Source: Thermoleophilia bacterium
GTDB lineage: Bacteria; Actinomycetota; Thermoleophilia; Gaiellales; Gaiellaceae
Direction: 5' to 3'
Assembly: GCA_020845695.1 (NCBI GenBank)
Contig: JADLFG010000079.1
Coordinates: forward strand, 62,001 to 126,000
Length of the DNA stretch: 64,000 nucleotides
A model generated the notes under the pieces. It saw nothing but the letters and a program-made list of their open reading frames with translations. It was not told the DNA's origin and ran no database searches. This document shows, piece after piece, positions 53,707-61,916 of the stretch; positions within the stretch are counted from its first letter, which is position 1; the number at the start of each line of letters is the position of its first letter. The translations under genes and the position numbers were made by a program.

Positions 53707-54546
53707 TCAGCCGACGGCGACGACCTCGCCGGAGTGCCACGGCGCGAACCGCTTCTGCAGCCAGCCCGTGATCAGGAGCAGCACGTTCGCGGTCAGCGCC
53801 ATGACGACCACGATCGCGAGCGCGTCGTCCATCTGGAAGTCGAACGTCGCGCGCTCGAGCATGTGCCCGAGCCCGCCGGCCCCGCCGAGGAACTCGCCGA
53901 GGATCTCGCCCGTGAACGCGAGCCCGACGCCGCGCTGCAGTCCGACGAGCACGAACGGGAACGCGGCCGGGAAGACGACCTTGCGCCCGAGCGCGACGCC
54001 GTTGCAGTCGTACACGCGCGCCGCACGCACGAGCGAGCCGCCGACGGTCTGCGCGCCCTCCATCGTGTTGAGCACGATCGGGAAGAGGCTGAGCAGGAAC
54101 ACGAGCGCGATCTTCGAGGTCGAGCCGAGCCCGAGCGCGAGGATCATGAGCGGCGCCAGCGCCTCCTTCGGCGCCGAGTAGAGCGTCCACAAAAGCGGCG
54201 CCACGGTGACTTGGAGCACGCGGAACCAGCCGACGGCGAGCCCGACCGCGATCCCGACGACGGCCGCCAGGAGCAGCCCGATTGTCATGTTCTTCAGGCT
54301 GAGCGTCAGCGCTGAGACGAACTCGTCGTCGCCGACCAGGTCGACCAGCGACGCGAAGACCGCGCTCGGCGCCGGCAGGAATGCCTCCCCCACCAGCCGG
54401 AAGCCGCTCGTCGCCAGCTCCCACAGCCCGACGAACGCGATCACCTCGCCCAGGACACCGAGGCGCCAGAACCAGGGCGAGCGCCGGCGGCGTCGCGACC
54501 CAGGAGCCGCACCCTCGAGCGCCGGGGGATCGATCACCGTGCTCAT
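53707..54546 (-). CDS. NitT/TauT-family ABC transporter permease 2
   Basis: 279 residues, six membrane segments after a basic N-terminal extension (PALEGAAPGSRRRRRSP). EAA loop: ARVYDCNGVALGRKVVFPAAFPFV. ATG 54546 overlaps the first permease stop (ATGA). Likely a heterodimeric channel with the neighbour. Confidence 0.88.
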   Translation of the reverse strand: MSTVIDPPALEGAAPGSRRRRRSPWFWRLGVLGEVIAFVGLWELATSGFRLVGEAFLPAPSAVFASLVDLVGDDEFVSALTLSLKNMTIGLLLAAVVGIAVGLAVGWFRVLQVTVAPLLWTLYSAPKEALAPLMILALGLGSTSKIALVFLLSLFPIVLNTMEGAQTVGGSLVRAARVYDCNGVALGRKVVFPAAFPFVLVGLQRGVGLAFTGEILGEFLGGAGGLGHMLERATFDFQMDDALAIVVVMALTANVLLLITGWLQKRFAPWHSGEVVAVG

Positions 54547-55334
54547 CCCCGCTCGCCCCCCGCGGTCCACGGAGCGAGGCGGCGCCCCAGCCAACCGATC
54601 AGCGCCGTCATGGTCAGGCTCCACACGACGACCATCACGATCGCGGCGAACGACTCCTCGGTCCGGTACTGGTTCGCCGTGAACACGATCAGCGAGCCCA
54701 TCCCCTCCGGCGTCGTCGTCATCTCGGCGACCATCAGGGAGATCGTCGCGATCACCGCGCTCTGACGCGCACCGGCCATGATGTAGGGAAGCGTCGCCGG
54801 CAGCAGCACCTTGCCGTACAGCTCGCGCTTCGACGCCCCGAAGATCCGGCCGGCGTTGACCAGCGAGCGACTCACGGTCCGGATCCCCGCCGCCGTGTTG
54901 AAGAGCAGCGGGAACAGCGAGCCGATGAAGACCAGGAAGATGATCGGGCCGATCCCGAAGCCGAACCACGCCTTCGCAAGCGGCTGGTAGGCCAGGAGCG
55001 GCGTCGCATAGAGCGTCCACACCCAGGGCATCGCGAGCTTGTCGACCGGCAACGACGTGCCGATGAGGAGCCCGGCCGGGATCCCGACCGCGAGCACGAG
55101 CGCGTACCCCGCCATCCAGGCCTTGACGGACACGAGCACGTGGCCCCCCAGCTCGCCGGACGCGAACAGACCCTCGAACCCCTCGAGCGTGTCGAGCGGC
55201 GGCGGGAAGAAGGTGGGGTTCACCACCTCCATCCCGCCGACCAGCACTTGCCACAAAACCAGCAGCAGGACCACCTCACCGGCAAGCACGAGCTTGCCGG
55301 TGAGGTGGTCGATCTGCCGCAGGCTGCGCCTCAC
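54543..55334 (-). CDS. NitT/TauT-family ABC transporter permease 1
   Basis: 263 residues, six membrane segments; EAA loop AGRIFGASKRELYGKVLLPATLPYIM. GTG 55334 overlaps the binding-protein stop by GTGA. Confidence 0.88.
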   Translation of the reverse strand: MRRSLRQIDHLTGKLVLAGEVVLLLVLWQVLVGGMEVVNPTFFPPPLDTLEGFEGLFASGELGGHVLVSVKAWMAGYALVLAVGIPAGLLIGTSLPVDKLAMPWVWTLYATPLLAYQPLAKAWFGFGIGPIIFLVFIGSLFPLLFNTAAGIRTVSRSLVNAGRIFGASKRELYGKVLLPATLPYIMAGARQSAVIATISLMVAEMTTTPEGMGSLIVFTANQYRTEESFAAIVMVVVWSLTMTALIGWLGRRLAPWTAGGERG

Positions 55335-56482
55335 GGGTAGCTGATCTCCACCGGTGGAGCGTTGTCGCGGTCAGTCAGCTCCTGGGCCTTCTCCAGGTAG
55401 GAGAGGTCGACGCTGAAGTCGAGCGGCTCGAGCTGCTCGGTCTCGATCGTCGTGTCCCACGCCGCCGCGTCGTAGTAGAGGTTCTCGCAGATCAGGTGGC
55501 CGTCGAGCACCCAGGGGCTCTCCTGGACGCGCAGATCGGCCACATCGTGGTCGTTGGCCTCGTAGATGTCGAGCACCTGGTCTTTGTTCGCCGGCACCTG
55601 GCCGATCCCGGGCGCCGTCATGAAGTCGAGAGCCTTGATCGTCGCGCGCAGGAACCGCACGACCGTGTTCGGGTTCGCCGCCAGGTAGTCCTCGCCGACG
55701 ACGTGGACGTCGTTGGCCCAATTGCGGATCGACTCGATGATGATCTTCGCGCCGTACTCCTCCAGCGCGGGCCGGTCGTCGCCGTAGAACGGGATCAGCG
55801 TGACCTTGCCGGCGACGAAGAACTCGCGCCAGGTCGCGGAGTCCGGACCGGGGTAGACGACCTTCGCATCGATCGTCTCGAGATCCCAGCCCTCCTCCTG
55901 CAGCACGCGCGCGCGCTGGAACTCCGCCGGATCGCCCGGCGTGCCGGCGAGCACGATGTCGGTGCCGTCGAGATCCGCAACCGAGCTGAGGTCCGGCTGG
56001 ACGGCGAAGTCGAAGTTCTGGCGGCAGTAGTGGCCGCTGAGGATCGTGACACCGATGTCGTTGCGGATCGCCTCGATCACGGCACCCGCGCTGTTCACGC
56101 CGATGTCGGCGCTACCGCTGGCAACAGCGGCGTTGACGTCGTCGGCGGTGATGACCTCGACGGTCAGCCCCTCCTCCTCGTAGTAACCGAGATCGGTGCC
56201 GACGATGTACATCGAGTACATCGTCACGTCCGGGAACGGGATCGCAACCGTGATGTCCGCGTCCTCGGCCGGGCCGAGCTCCTCCGCCGGCGGCGCCTCG
56301 GTGGTGGCGTCCTCAGTCGGGGGTGCCTCGGTGGTGGCGTCCTCCGCCGGCGGCGCCTCGGTGGTCGCGGCGGTATCGCCACCCGCGTCGGGTGCCTCCT
56401 CGCCGCCGCAGGCCGCGGCGAACACCATCACCGCTGCCAGCATGATCGCCAGCAGCACGTACCGCGCGCTACGCACTCCCAT
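55331..56482 (-). CDS. NMT1/SsuA-type substrate-binding lipoprotein
   Basis: 383 residues. ATG 56482 follows GAGAAGGAGG. Lipobox FAAAC with Cys25, then a linker of TTEAPPAEDA repeats (about residues 38-66). Binding domain: YSMYIVGTDLGYYEEEGLTVEV, ADIGVNSAG and VTILSGHYCRQNFDF, as in NitT/TauT and ThiY-type binding proteins. Feeds permeases 1 and 2. Ligand not deducible; neighbours suggest a small nitrogen-containing ring or acid. Confidence 0.86.
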   Translation of the reverse strand: MGVRSARYVLLAIMLAAVMVFAAACGGEEAPDAGGDTAATTEAPPAEDATTEAPPTEDATTEAPPAEELGPAEDADITVAIPFPDVTMYSMYIVGTDLGYYEEEGLTVEVITADDVNAAVASGSADIGVNSAGAVIEAIRNDIGVTILSGHYCRQNFDFAVQPDLSSVADLDGTDIVLAGTPGDPAEFQRARVLQEEGWDLETIDAKVVYPGPDSATWREFFVAGKVTLIPFYGDDRPALEEYGAKIIIESIRNWANDVHVVGEDYLAANPNTVVRFLRATIKALDFMTAPGIGQVPANKDQVLDIYEANDHDVADLRVQESPWVLDGHLICENLYYDAAAWDTTIETEQLEPLDFSVDLSYLEKAQELTDRDNAPPVEISYP

Positions 56483-56921
56483 CGAACCCTCCTTCTCCTC
56501 GTTGGTGATCACCGGCCTCCACAACGGCCAGCAGGTCGATCTCGACGAGGAACGCGGGGTCAGACAGCCGCGACACGCCAACCAGCGTGCTCCCGGGCGG
56601 CTCCTCCGCGCTCCAGTACCCAGCGCCGGCATCCGCGCGCAGCGCGGCGATCAGCGCATCGACGTCGAGCGTGAAGATCCGGCGGTACACGACGTCGCTC
56701 CACGTCGCTCCCGCCGCCTTCAACTGCACGTCCAGGTTCTCCATGACCTGGCGGTACTGCCCCAGGTAGTCGCCGGGAGCGACCACCCGGTACTCCGGAT
56801 CCGTGGGCGTCTGGCCGGAGACGAACACCAGCCGCATCGGTCCCGAGACGGTGATGACGCGCGTGAACGACGGATGCCGGTACAGCCCGGGCGGATTGAT
56901 GTGCTCGCGCGTCAGCGGCAT
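56469..56921 (-). CDS. RidA/YjgF-family protein
   Basis: 150 residues. VFVSGQTPTDPEY, QYRQVMENLDVQLKAAGATWSDVV and the C-terminal FLVEIDLLAV strand are RidA-like; some members deaminate reactive enamines or imines from amine oxidation. It overlaps the binding-protein start by 14 nt and opens the leftward half of the transporter regulon. Confidence 0.85.
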   Translation of the reverse strand: MPLTREHINPPGLYRHPSFTRVITVSGPMRLVFVSGQTPTDPEYRVVAPGDYLGQYRQVMENLDVQLKAAGATWSDVVYRRIFTLDVDALIAALRADAGAGYWSAEEPPGSTLVGVSRLSDPAFLVEIDLLAVVEAGDHQRGEGGFDGSA

Positions 56922-56948
56922 CGCTCAGTGCCCCCAGAGATGGAAGCC

Positions 56949-56976
56949 AGAATATCGGATACAACTCTCACGTCAA
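56949..56976 (-). promoter_or_regulatory. promoter of the RidA operon with operator-like site 3
   Basis: On the minus strand TTGACG (56976-56971), 16-bp spacer, TATTCT (56954-56949). GAATATCGGATACAA (56950-56964) overlaps the -10 and spacer and matches site 2 in 14 of 15 bases, so the GntR regulator probably represses both halves of the transporter. Confidence 0.55.
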
Positions 56977-57086
56977 CCTCGCCCCCTTGCCCCCGCGGAC
57001 AAGCGGCGCGGCGCGGCGCGAACCGCGCGCACACCGCGGCCGGGGGGCGTAGCCGGCGGCGGCACGCGTGGCGGCGGCGCGGGGCG

Positions 57087-57731
57087 TCATTCGACCCAGT
57101 CCGGCGCCTCGAGGCGTGCCTTGAAGCGGTCGAGGAAGCGGCCGGCATCCGCCCCGTCGAGCGCCCGGTGGTCGACGCTCAGCGTCGCGGTCATCGTGCG
57201 GCGCACGCAGAGCTCTCCGTCCACCACAGCCGGCCGCTGCGCCGACCGGCCGGTGGCCATGATCGCGACCTGGGGCGGGTTGACGATCGCCGCGAAGCTC
57301 GAGACCGCGTGACCGCCGAGATTGCTGAGCGTGAAGGTGCCGCGGGTCAGCTCCGCGGTGCGCGCGCGGCCGGCGCGCGTTCGCTCGGCGAGCTCGCGCA
57401 GCGCCTCACCGATCTCCGCAGTCGAGAGCCGTTCGGTACGGAGGATCGCCGGCGCCATCAACCCGCCAGGCACCGCGATCGCAACAGCGAGGTTGACGTC
57501 CTCGTGCAGCACCGGGCCGTCGTCGGTCCAGTGCGCGTTGAAGGCCGGCTCGTCGACCAGCGTCAACACCGTCGCTCGGATCAGCGCTGCGGACAGGCCG
57601 GCCCCCGCGGCCGCGGCCGCGACGGTGACAGCTTCCATGTCGACCTCCGAGCTCACGTAGAAGTGCGGGACCGACTGCTTCGCCCGCGCCATGTGGCGGG
57701 CAATCGCCGCGCGCATCGGGGTCAGCGCCAC
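57087..57731 (-). CDS. free-standing E2 acyltransferase catalytic domain
   Basis: 214 residues. Corresponds to only the catalytic domain of 2-oxoacid dehydrogenase E2: LTPMRAAIARHMARAKQSVPHFYV at the start and catalytic SVDHRALDG with His188 and Asp192 at the end. Lipoyl and peripheral-subunit-binding domains are missing. GTG 57731 is 3 nt behind the lipoyl gene stop. Transfers the acyl group from lipoyl to CoA. Confidence 0.85.
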   Translation of the reverse strand: MALTPMRAAIARHMARAKQSVPHFYVSSEVDMEAVTVAAAAAGAGLSAALIRATVLTLVDEPAFNAHWTDDGPVLHEDVNLAVAIAVPGGLMAPAILRTERLSTAEIGEALRELAERTRAGRARTAELTRGTFTLSNLGGHAVSSFAAIVNPPQVAIMATGRSAQRPAVVDGELCVRRTMTATLSVDHRALDGADAGRFLDRFKARLEAPDWVE

Positions 57732-57734
57732 CGC

Positions 57735-57974
57735 TCAGCTCTCCAGCCAGCCGAGCGTCGCCCCGACCGCGACCTCGATCCCGGCGGGGGCGAGGATCTC
57801 CACCAGCGTACCGGTAGCCGGCGACTCGAGCTCGACCGTCGCCTTCTCGGTCTCGATCTCGGCGAGCGGCTCGCCCTCCACGACCGGGTCGCCGACCTGC
57901 TTGAGCCACACTGCCAGTTGCCCGGTTTCCATGTCGAAGCCGAGCGCCGGCAGCTCGATCGCGACGCGGGCCAT
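57735..57974 (-). CDS. free-standing lipoyl-domain protein (79 aa)
   Basis: Single biotinyl/lipoyl domain with lipoate acceptor Lys44 in EIETEKATVELESP and the preceding Gly-rich turns (VGDPVVEGEPL). ATG 57974 overlaps the E1 beta stop as TGATG. Would carry acyl groups between E1 and the separate E2 catalytic protein. Confidence 0.88.
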   Translation of the reverse strand: MARVAIELPALGFDMETGQLAVWLKQVGDPVVEGEPLAEIETEKATVELESPATGTLVEILAPAGIEVAVGATLGWLES

Positions 57975-58963
57975 CAGCGCACCGCCTCCTCGCCAACGAG
58001 GCCGGCGACCGCCGCGACGATCTTCTGCTCGGTCGGCGCGATGCGCTCTTCGAGCGGCGCGCTGAACGGGACCGGAACGTCCTCGGTGACCACCCGCCGG
58101 ATCGGCGCGCGCAGGTCGCCGAACGCCTGCTCGGCGATCAGCGCCGCGAGCTCCGCGCCGACGCCGCAACGTCGGTGGCACTCGTCGACGACGACGACAC
58201 GGCCGGTCTTCGCGACCGACTCGAGAATCGCCCCCTCATCGAGCGGGACGAGCGTGCGCGGGTCGATCACCTCCACGTCGATCCCCTCGCGAGCGAGCCG
58301 CTCCGCCGCGGCGAGCGAGCGCGAGACCATCAGGCTGGTGGCGACGATCGTGACGTCGGCACCCGCACGGGCCACGCGCGCGCGGCCGAACGGGATCGCG
58401 TACGCCTCCTCGGGCACGTCCTCGACGAGGTCGAACAGGCCGACGTGGTCGATCCACATCGTCGGGTTCGGGCTCGCGACCGCGCTGCGGATCAGGCCCT
58501 TGACCTCGTACGGGCTCGACGGGGTCACGATCTCGAGCCCGGGCGTGTTCCACAGCATGGCCTGCGGGCTGTGCGAGTGCTGCGCCGCACCGCCGCCGCG
58601 AATGCCGTGGTTCACGTGGAAGACGGCGGGTACCCGCGTCTGCCCGCCGGACATGTAGTGGATGTTGGCGGCTTCGTTGGCGACCTGGGCCCAGCCCTGG
58701 AAGATGAACGAAGCTGTGGCGACGTCGATGATCGGCCTCAGCCCCACCATCGCCGCGCCGATCCCGGTCCCGATGTAGCCGGCCTCGGCGATCGGGGGGT
58801 ACCAGACGCGGTCCGGGAACTCGTGGTGCAGCTCGGCCATCAGCCCGCGGTGCTTGGTGATGCCGAGGAAGTACTGCCCGAGCAGGTGGACCCGCTCGTC
58901 CGCGGCGAGCTCGGCTCGCAGCCCCTCGACGAGCGCCTGCGCGTACGTGATCTCGCGCGCCAT
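57974..58963 (-). CDS. 2-oxoacid dehydrogenase E1 component, beta subunit (pair A)
   Basis: 329 residues. VHLLGQYFLGITKHRGL replaces the usual GEDVG-type N-terminal segment; PIAEAGYIGTGIGAAMVGLRPI, HYMSGGQTRVPAVFHVNHG and VIDPRTLVPLDEGAILESVAKTGRVVVVDE are standard E1 beta. Starts directly behind the E1 alpha stop. Pairs with 58964-59992. Confidence 0.87.
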   Translation of the reverse strand: MAREITYAQALVEGLRAELAADERVHLLGQYFLGITKHRGLMAELHHEFPDRVWYPPIAEAGYIGTGIGAAMVGLRPIIDVATASFIFQGWAQVANEAANIHYMSGGQTRVPAVFHVNHGIRGGGAAQHSHSPQAMLWNTPGLEIVTPSSPYEVKGLIRSAVASPNPTMWIDHVGLFDLVEDVPEEAYAIPFGRARVARAGADVTIVATSLMVSRSLAAAERLAREGIDVEVIDPRTLVPLDEGAILESVAKTGRVVVVDECHRRCGVGAELAALIAEQAFGDLRAPIRRVVTEDVPVPFSAPLEERIAPTEQKIVAAVAGLVGEEAVR

Positions 58964-59992
58964 CTACGCCGCCTCGACGAAGACGTCGCGCAAGGCGGCG
59001 CCGGTCGGCGGAAACGGGCTGTCGAGCCCGAACTGGACCGCAGCGTCGATCTGCGCGCACACCTCGCGGTCGAGCGCGAGCACGTCGTCAGGCGTCACGT
59101 GGCCGGCGGTGAGCAACTCGCGCGTGTACCCGAGCAGCCCGTCCTCCTGCTCGTACCACGCCCGGTACTCGCCCCCGGTGCTCCGGGCGCCCCAGGCCAT
59201 GTCGAGCTCCGTGCGCCCGGTGCGCAGCTCCGGCCAGAGCGGCTTGCTGCCTGCCCAGCGCACCGTCTGAGCCTCGATGAACGTCGGCCCGCCGCCGCCG
59301 CGGGCGCGCTCGATCGCCGCCGCCATCGCCTCGTGCACCGCCTTCGCGTCGAGCCCGTCGACCGTCGCCGTGGGCACGCCGAACGGCGCGGCCAGGTCGG
59401 TCAGGTATCTCGCGGCCAGTGTCGACGACGGGTACTCGTTGGCCCGCTGGCCGGCCGCGTCGAGCGAGTTGTTCTCGCAGAGGAAGATGAGGGGAAGCTG
59501 CTCGAGCGCGGCGATGTTGACGGACTCCCAGTACGCCCCCTCCTCGAGCGCGCCGTCGCCGAACAGGCACACGCTCACACGGTCGGAGCCCAGGCGCTGG
59601 AAGCCGAACGCCGCACCGGTCGCGAGCGGGACGCAGCCGCCGGTCGCGGCCGACGTGGTCGGGAAGCCGTGCTCGAACGACGCGATGTGGAGCGTGCCGC
59701 CCTTGCCTCCGTTGGTCCCGGTCGCGCGGCCGAGGATCTCGGCGATCATGCGGCCCGGATCGACACCGCGGGCGAGCAGGTGGCCGTGGTTGCGGTGGGT
59801 CGTGAAGCCCACGTCGCCGGGCTCGAGCTGCGCGAGCGCGGGGACGCCGGTCACCTCCTGGCCGATGTAGACGTGGAAGTGCCCCACGTCGAAGCGCTCC
59901 GTCAGCGCGATCAGCGCCTCCTCGAAGCGCCGGATCACGAGCATCCGCCTGTACAGGTCGAGCAACCGGTCCCGGGGTAGGTCTGGCAGCAC
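58964..59992 (-). CDS. 2-oxoacid dehydrogenase E1 component, alpha subunit (pair A)
   Basis: 342 residues from GTG 59992. GQEVTGVPALAQLEPGDVGFTTHRNHGH and the TPP-binding FGDGALEEGAYWESVNIAALEQLPLIFLCENN are diagnostic. The last 50 residues extend past the usual end. Decarboxylates a 2-oxoacid onto TPP. Confidence 0.88.
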   Translation of the reverse strand: MLPDLPRDRLLDLYRRMLVIRRFEEALIALTERFDVGHFHVYIGQEVTGVPALAQLEPGDVGFTTHRNHGHLLARGVDPGRMIAEILGRATGTNGGKGGTLHIASFEHGFPTTSAATGGCVPLATGAAFGFQRLGSDRVSVCLFGDGALEEGAYWESVNIAALEQLPLIFLCENNSLDAAGQRANEYPSSTLAARYLTDLAAPFGVPTATVDGLDAKAVHEAMAAAIERARGGGGPTFIEAQTVRWAGSKPLWPELRTGRTELDMAWGARSTGGEYRAWYEQEDGLLGYTRELLTAGHVTPDDVLALDREVCAQIDAAVQFGLDSPFPPTGAALRDVFVEAA

Positions 59993-59994
59993 GT

Positions 59995-60990
59995 CTAGCG
60001 CCCTCCTGCGGTCGAGAGATCGCCGAGCACCGCGCGCGTCGCGTCCACGACGTCCTCGCGTCCCGGCACGAACGCCCGCTCGAGCGCGAGGCTCGCGGGC
60101 ACGGGGGAAAACGGGGCGCCGACCCGCGCCACCGGAGCCTCCAGACGGCCCCAGGCGAGCTGTTGGATCTGAGCGGCCAGCTCCGCGCCGAGGCCCCCGG
60201 TCACGACCGCCTCGTGCACGATCACCGCGCGGCCCGTTCGACCGACCGACTCGAGGATGCCGTCGAGATCGAGCGGCGCGAGGGTGCGCAGGTCGAGCAC
60301 CTCGGCGTCGATCCCGTGTCCGGCCAGTTCCTCGGCCGCCTCGAGGGCGGTGCCGACGGCCTTCGAGAACGCGATCAGCGTGACGTCGCCGCCGGCGCGG
60401 CGGACCGCGGCGCTGCCCAGCGCGGCAGGCCCCGCCTCCTCGTCGACCTCGCCGCGGCTCCAGTACAGGCCCCGGTGCTCGAGGTAGAGCACGGGGTTGT
60501 CGTCCTGGATCGCCGCGCGCAGCAGCGCCAGCGCATCGGCTGGATCGGACGGCGCGACGACCTTCAGACCGGGCACGTGGGCGAACCACGCCTCGAGCGA
60601 CTGCGAGTGGTGCGCGCCCATGCCGCCGGCCGCACCCTGCTGGGCGCGCACGCACAGCGGCACGCGGAGCTGCCCGCCCGACATGTAGTGCAGCTTCGCC
60701 GCGTGGTTGACGAGCTGGTTCATGACCAGCGTGAGGAAGTCGGCGAACATGATCTCCAGCACGGGCCGGTAGCCGGCCGCCGCGGCGCCGACCGCCATGC
60801 CCATCACGGTCTCCTCGGAGATCGGCGTGTCGAGCACGCGCCGCTCGCCGAACTCCTCCGCCAACCCCTTGGTGGCCCCGAACGGCCCGCCGGGGACGAC
60901 GTCCTCGCCGAGCACGAACACCGCCGGGTCGGCGGCCAGCTCGGCACGCAGACCGGCGCGGATGGCGTCGATGTAGCGCAGCGTCGCCAT
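59995..60990 (-). CDS. 2-oxoacid dehydrogenase E1 component, beta subunit (pair B)
   Basis: 331 residues. VLGEDVVPGGPFGATKGLAEEFG, TPISEETVMGMAVGAAAAGYRPV and VLDLRTLAPLDLDGILESVGRTGRAVIVHEA follow the acetoin/pyruvate dehydrogenase type E1 beta. ATG 60990 overlaps the alpha stop as TGATG. Confidence 0.88.
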   Translation of the reverse strand: MATLRYIDAIRAGLRAELAADPAVFVLGEDVVPGGPFGATKGLAEEFGERRVLDTPISEETVMGMAVGAAAAGYRPVLEIMFADFLTLVMNQLVNHAAKLHYMSGGQLRVPLCVRAQQGAAGGMGAHHSQSLEAWFAHVPGLKVVAPSDPADALALLRAAIQDDNPVLYLEHRGLYWSRGEVDEEAGPAALGSAAVRRAGGDVTLIAFSKAVGTALEAAEELAGHGIDAEVLDLRTLAPLDLDGILESVGRTGRAVIVHEAVVTGGLGAELAAQIQQLAWGRLEAPVARVGAPFSPVPASLALERAFVPGREDVVDATRAVLGDLSTAGGR

Positions 60991-61916
60991 CAGGTTGCGT
61001 ACACGGTCGTTGCGACCTCGTCACCGGCGGGCTCCGGCTGAGCGAGCGCCCAGGCCGCGGCCGCCTCGACCTCGGCTCGCGCGCCGGCCTCGGCCGCCTC
61101 GACCAGGGCCGGGTCGTCGAGCACCCGCACGAGCCGCGCGATCGGATCCTTCGCGCGCCACTCCTGCGCCTCGGAGAGCTCGCGGTACTTGCCCGGGTCG
61201 CCCTCGTAGTGGCCACGCAGGCGGTAGGTCAGGCACTCCAGGAATGTCGGCCCGTCGCCAGCGCGGGCGCGACCGGCCGCCGCGGCAACCGACTCGCGGA
61301 CCGCGAGCACGTCGTTGCCGTCGAGCGTGCGCGCGGGGATCCCGTAGGTCTCGCCGTGCTCGGCGAGCCGCCGCACGGTCGTCTGGTCCTCGAGCGCGCT
61401 GAACTCGGCGTAGCCGTTGTTCTCGCACACGAACACGAGTGGCAGTCCCCACAGGCTCGCGAGGTTGAGCGACTCGTGGAACGCTCCCGTCTGCGCCGCA
61501 CCGTCGCCGAAGAACACGACGGTGACCCGGTCGCGCCCCGCCAGCCGGCATGCCAGCGCGGTGCCGACCGCGAGCGGGATGTTGCCGCCGACGACGCCGG
61601 TCGCGGTGACGAAGCCGCAGTCCATCGCCACGAGGTGCATCGAGCCGCCCTTGCCGCGGCAGTAGCCGGCGTCACGGCCGGCCAGCTCGGCGAGCATGCG
61701 GCCGAGCTCGGCACCCTTGGCGATCGCGTGCGCGTGGGAGCGGTGACCGCCGACCACGTAGTCGCCGCGGTCGAGCGCGGCGCACGCGCCGACGGCGACG
61801 CCCTCCTGCCCGATGCCCAGATGCAGCAGACCCTTCAACGTCCCGCGCGCATACAGCTCGGAGACCTTCTCCTCGAACGCGCGGATCCGCCACATCGAGT
61901 CGAGCAGGTCGCGCAT
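60990..61916 (-). CDS. 2-oxoacid dehydrogenase E1 component, alpha subunit (pair B)
   Basis: 308 residues. GIGQEGVAVGACAALDRGDYVVGGHRSHAH, DAGYCRGKGGSMHL and FFGDGAAQTGAFHESLNLASLWGLPLVFVCENN are typical of acetoin dehydrogenase AcoA/PdhA. ATG 61916 overlaps the hydantoinase B stop (TGATG). Pairs with 59995-60990. Confidence 0.9.
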   Translation of the reverse strand: MRDLLDSMWRIRAFEEKVSELYARGTLKGLLHLGIGQEGVAVGACAALDRGDYVVGGHRSHAHAIAKGAELGRMLAELAGRDAGYCRGKGGSMHLVAMDCGFVTATGVVGGNIPLAVGTALACRLAGRDRVTVVFFGDGAAQTGAFHESLNLASLWGLPLVFVCENNGYAEFSALEDQTTVRRLAEHGETYGIPARTLDGNDVLAVRESVAAAAGRARAGDGPTFLECLTYRLRGHYEGDPGKYRELSEAQEWRAKDPIARLVRVLDDPALVEAAEAGARAEVEAAAAWALAQPEPAGDEVATTVYAT

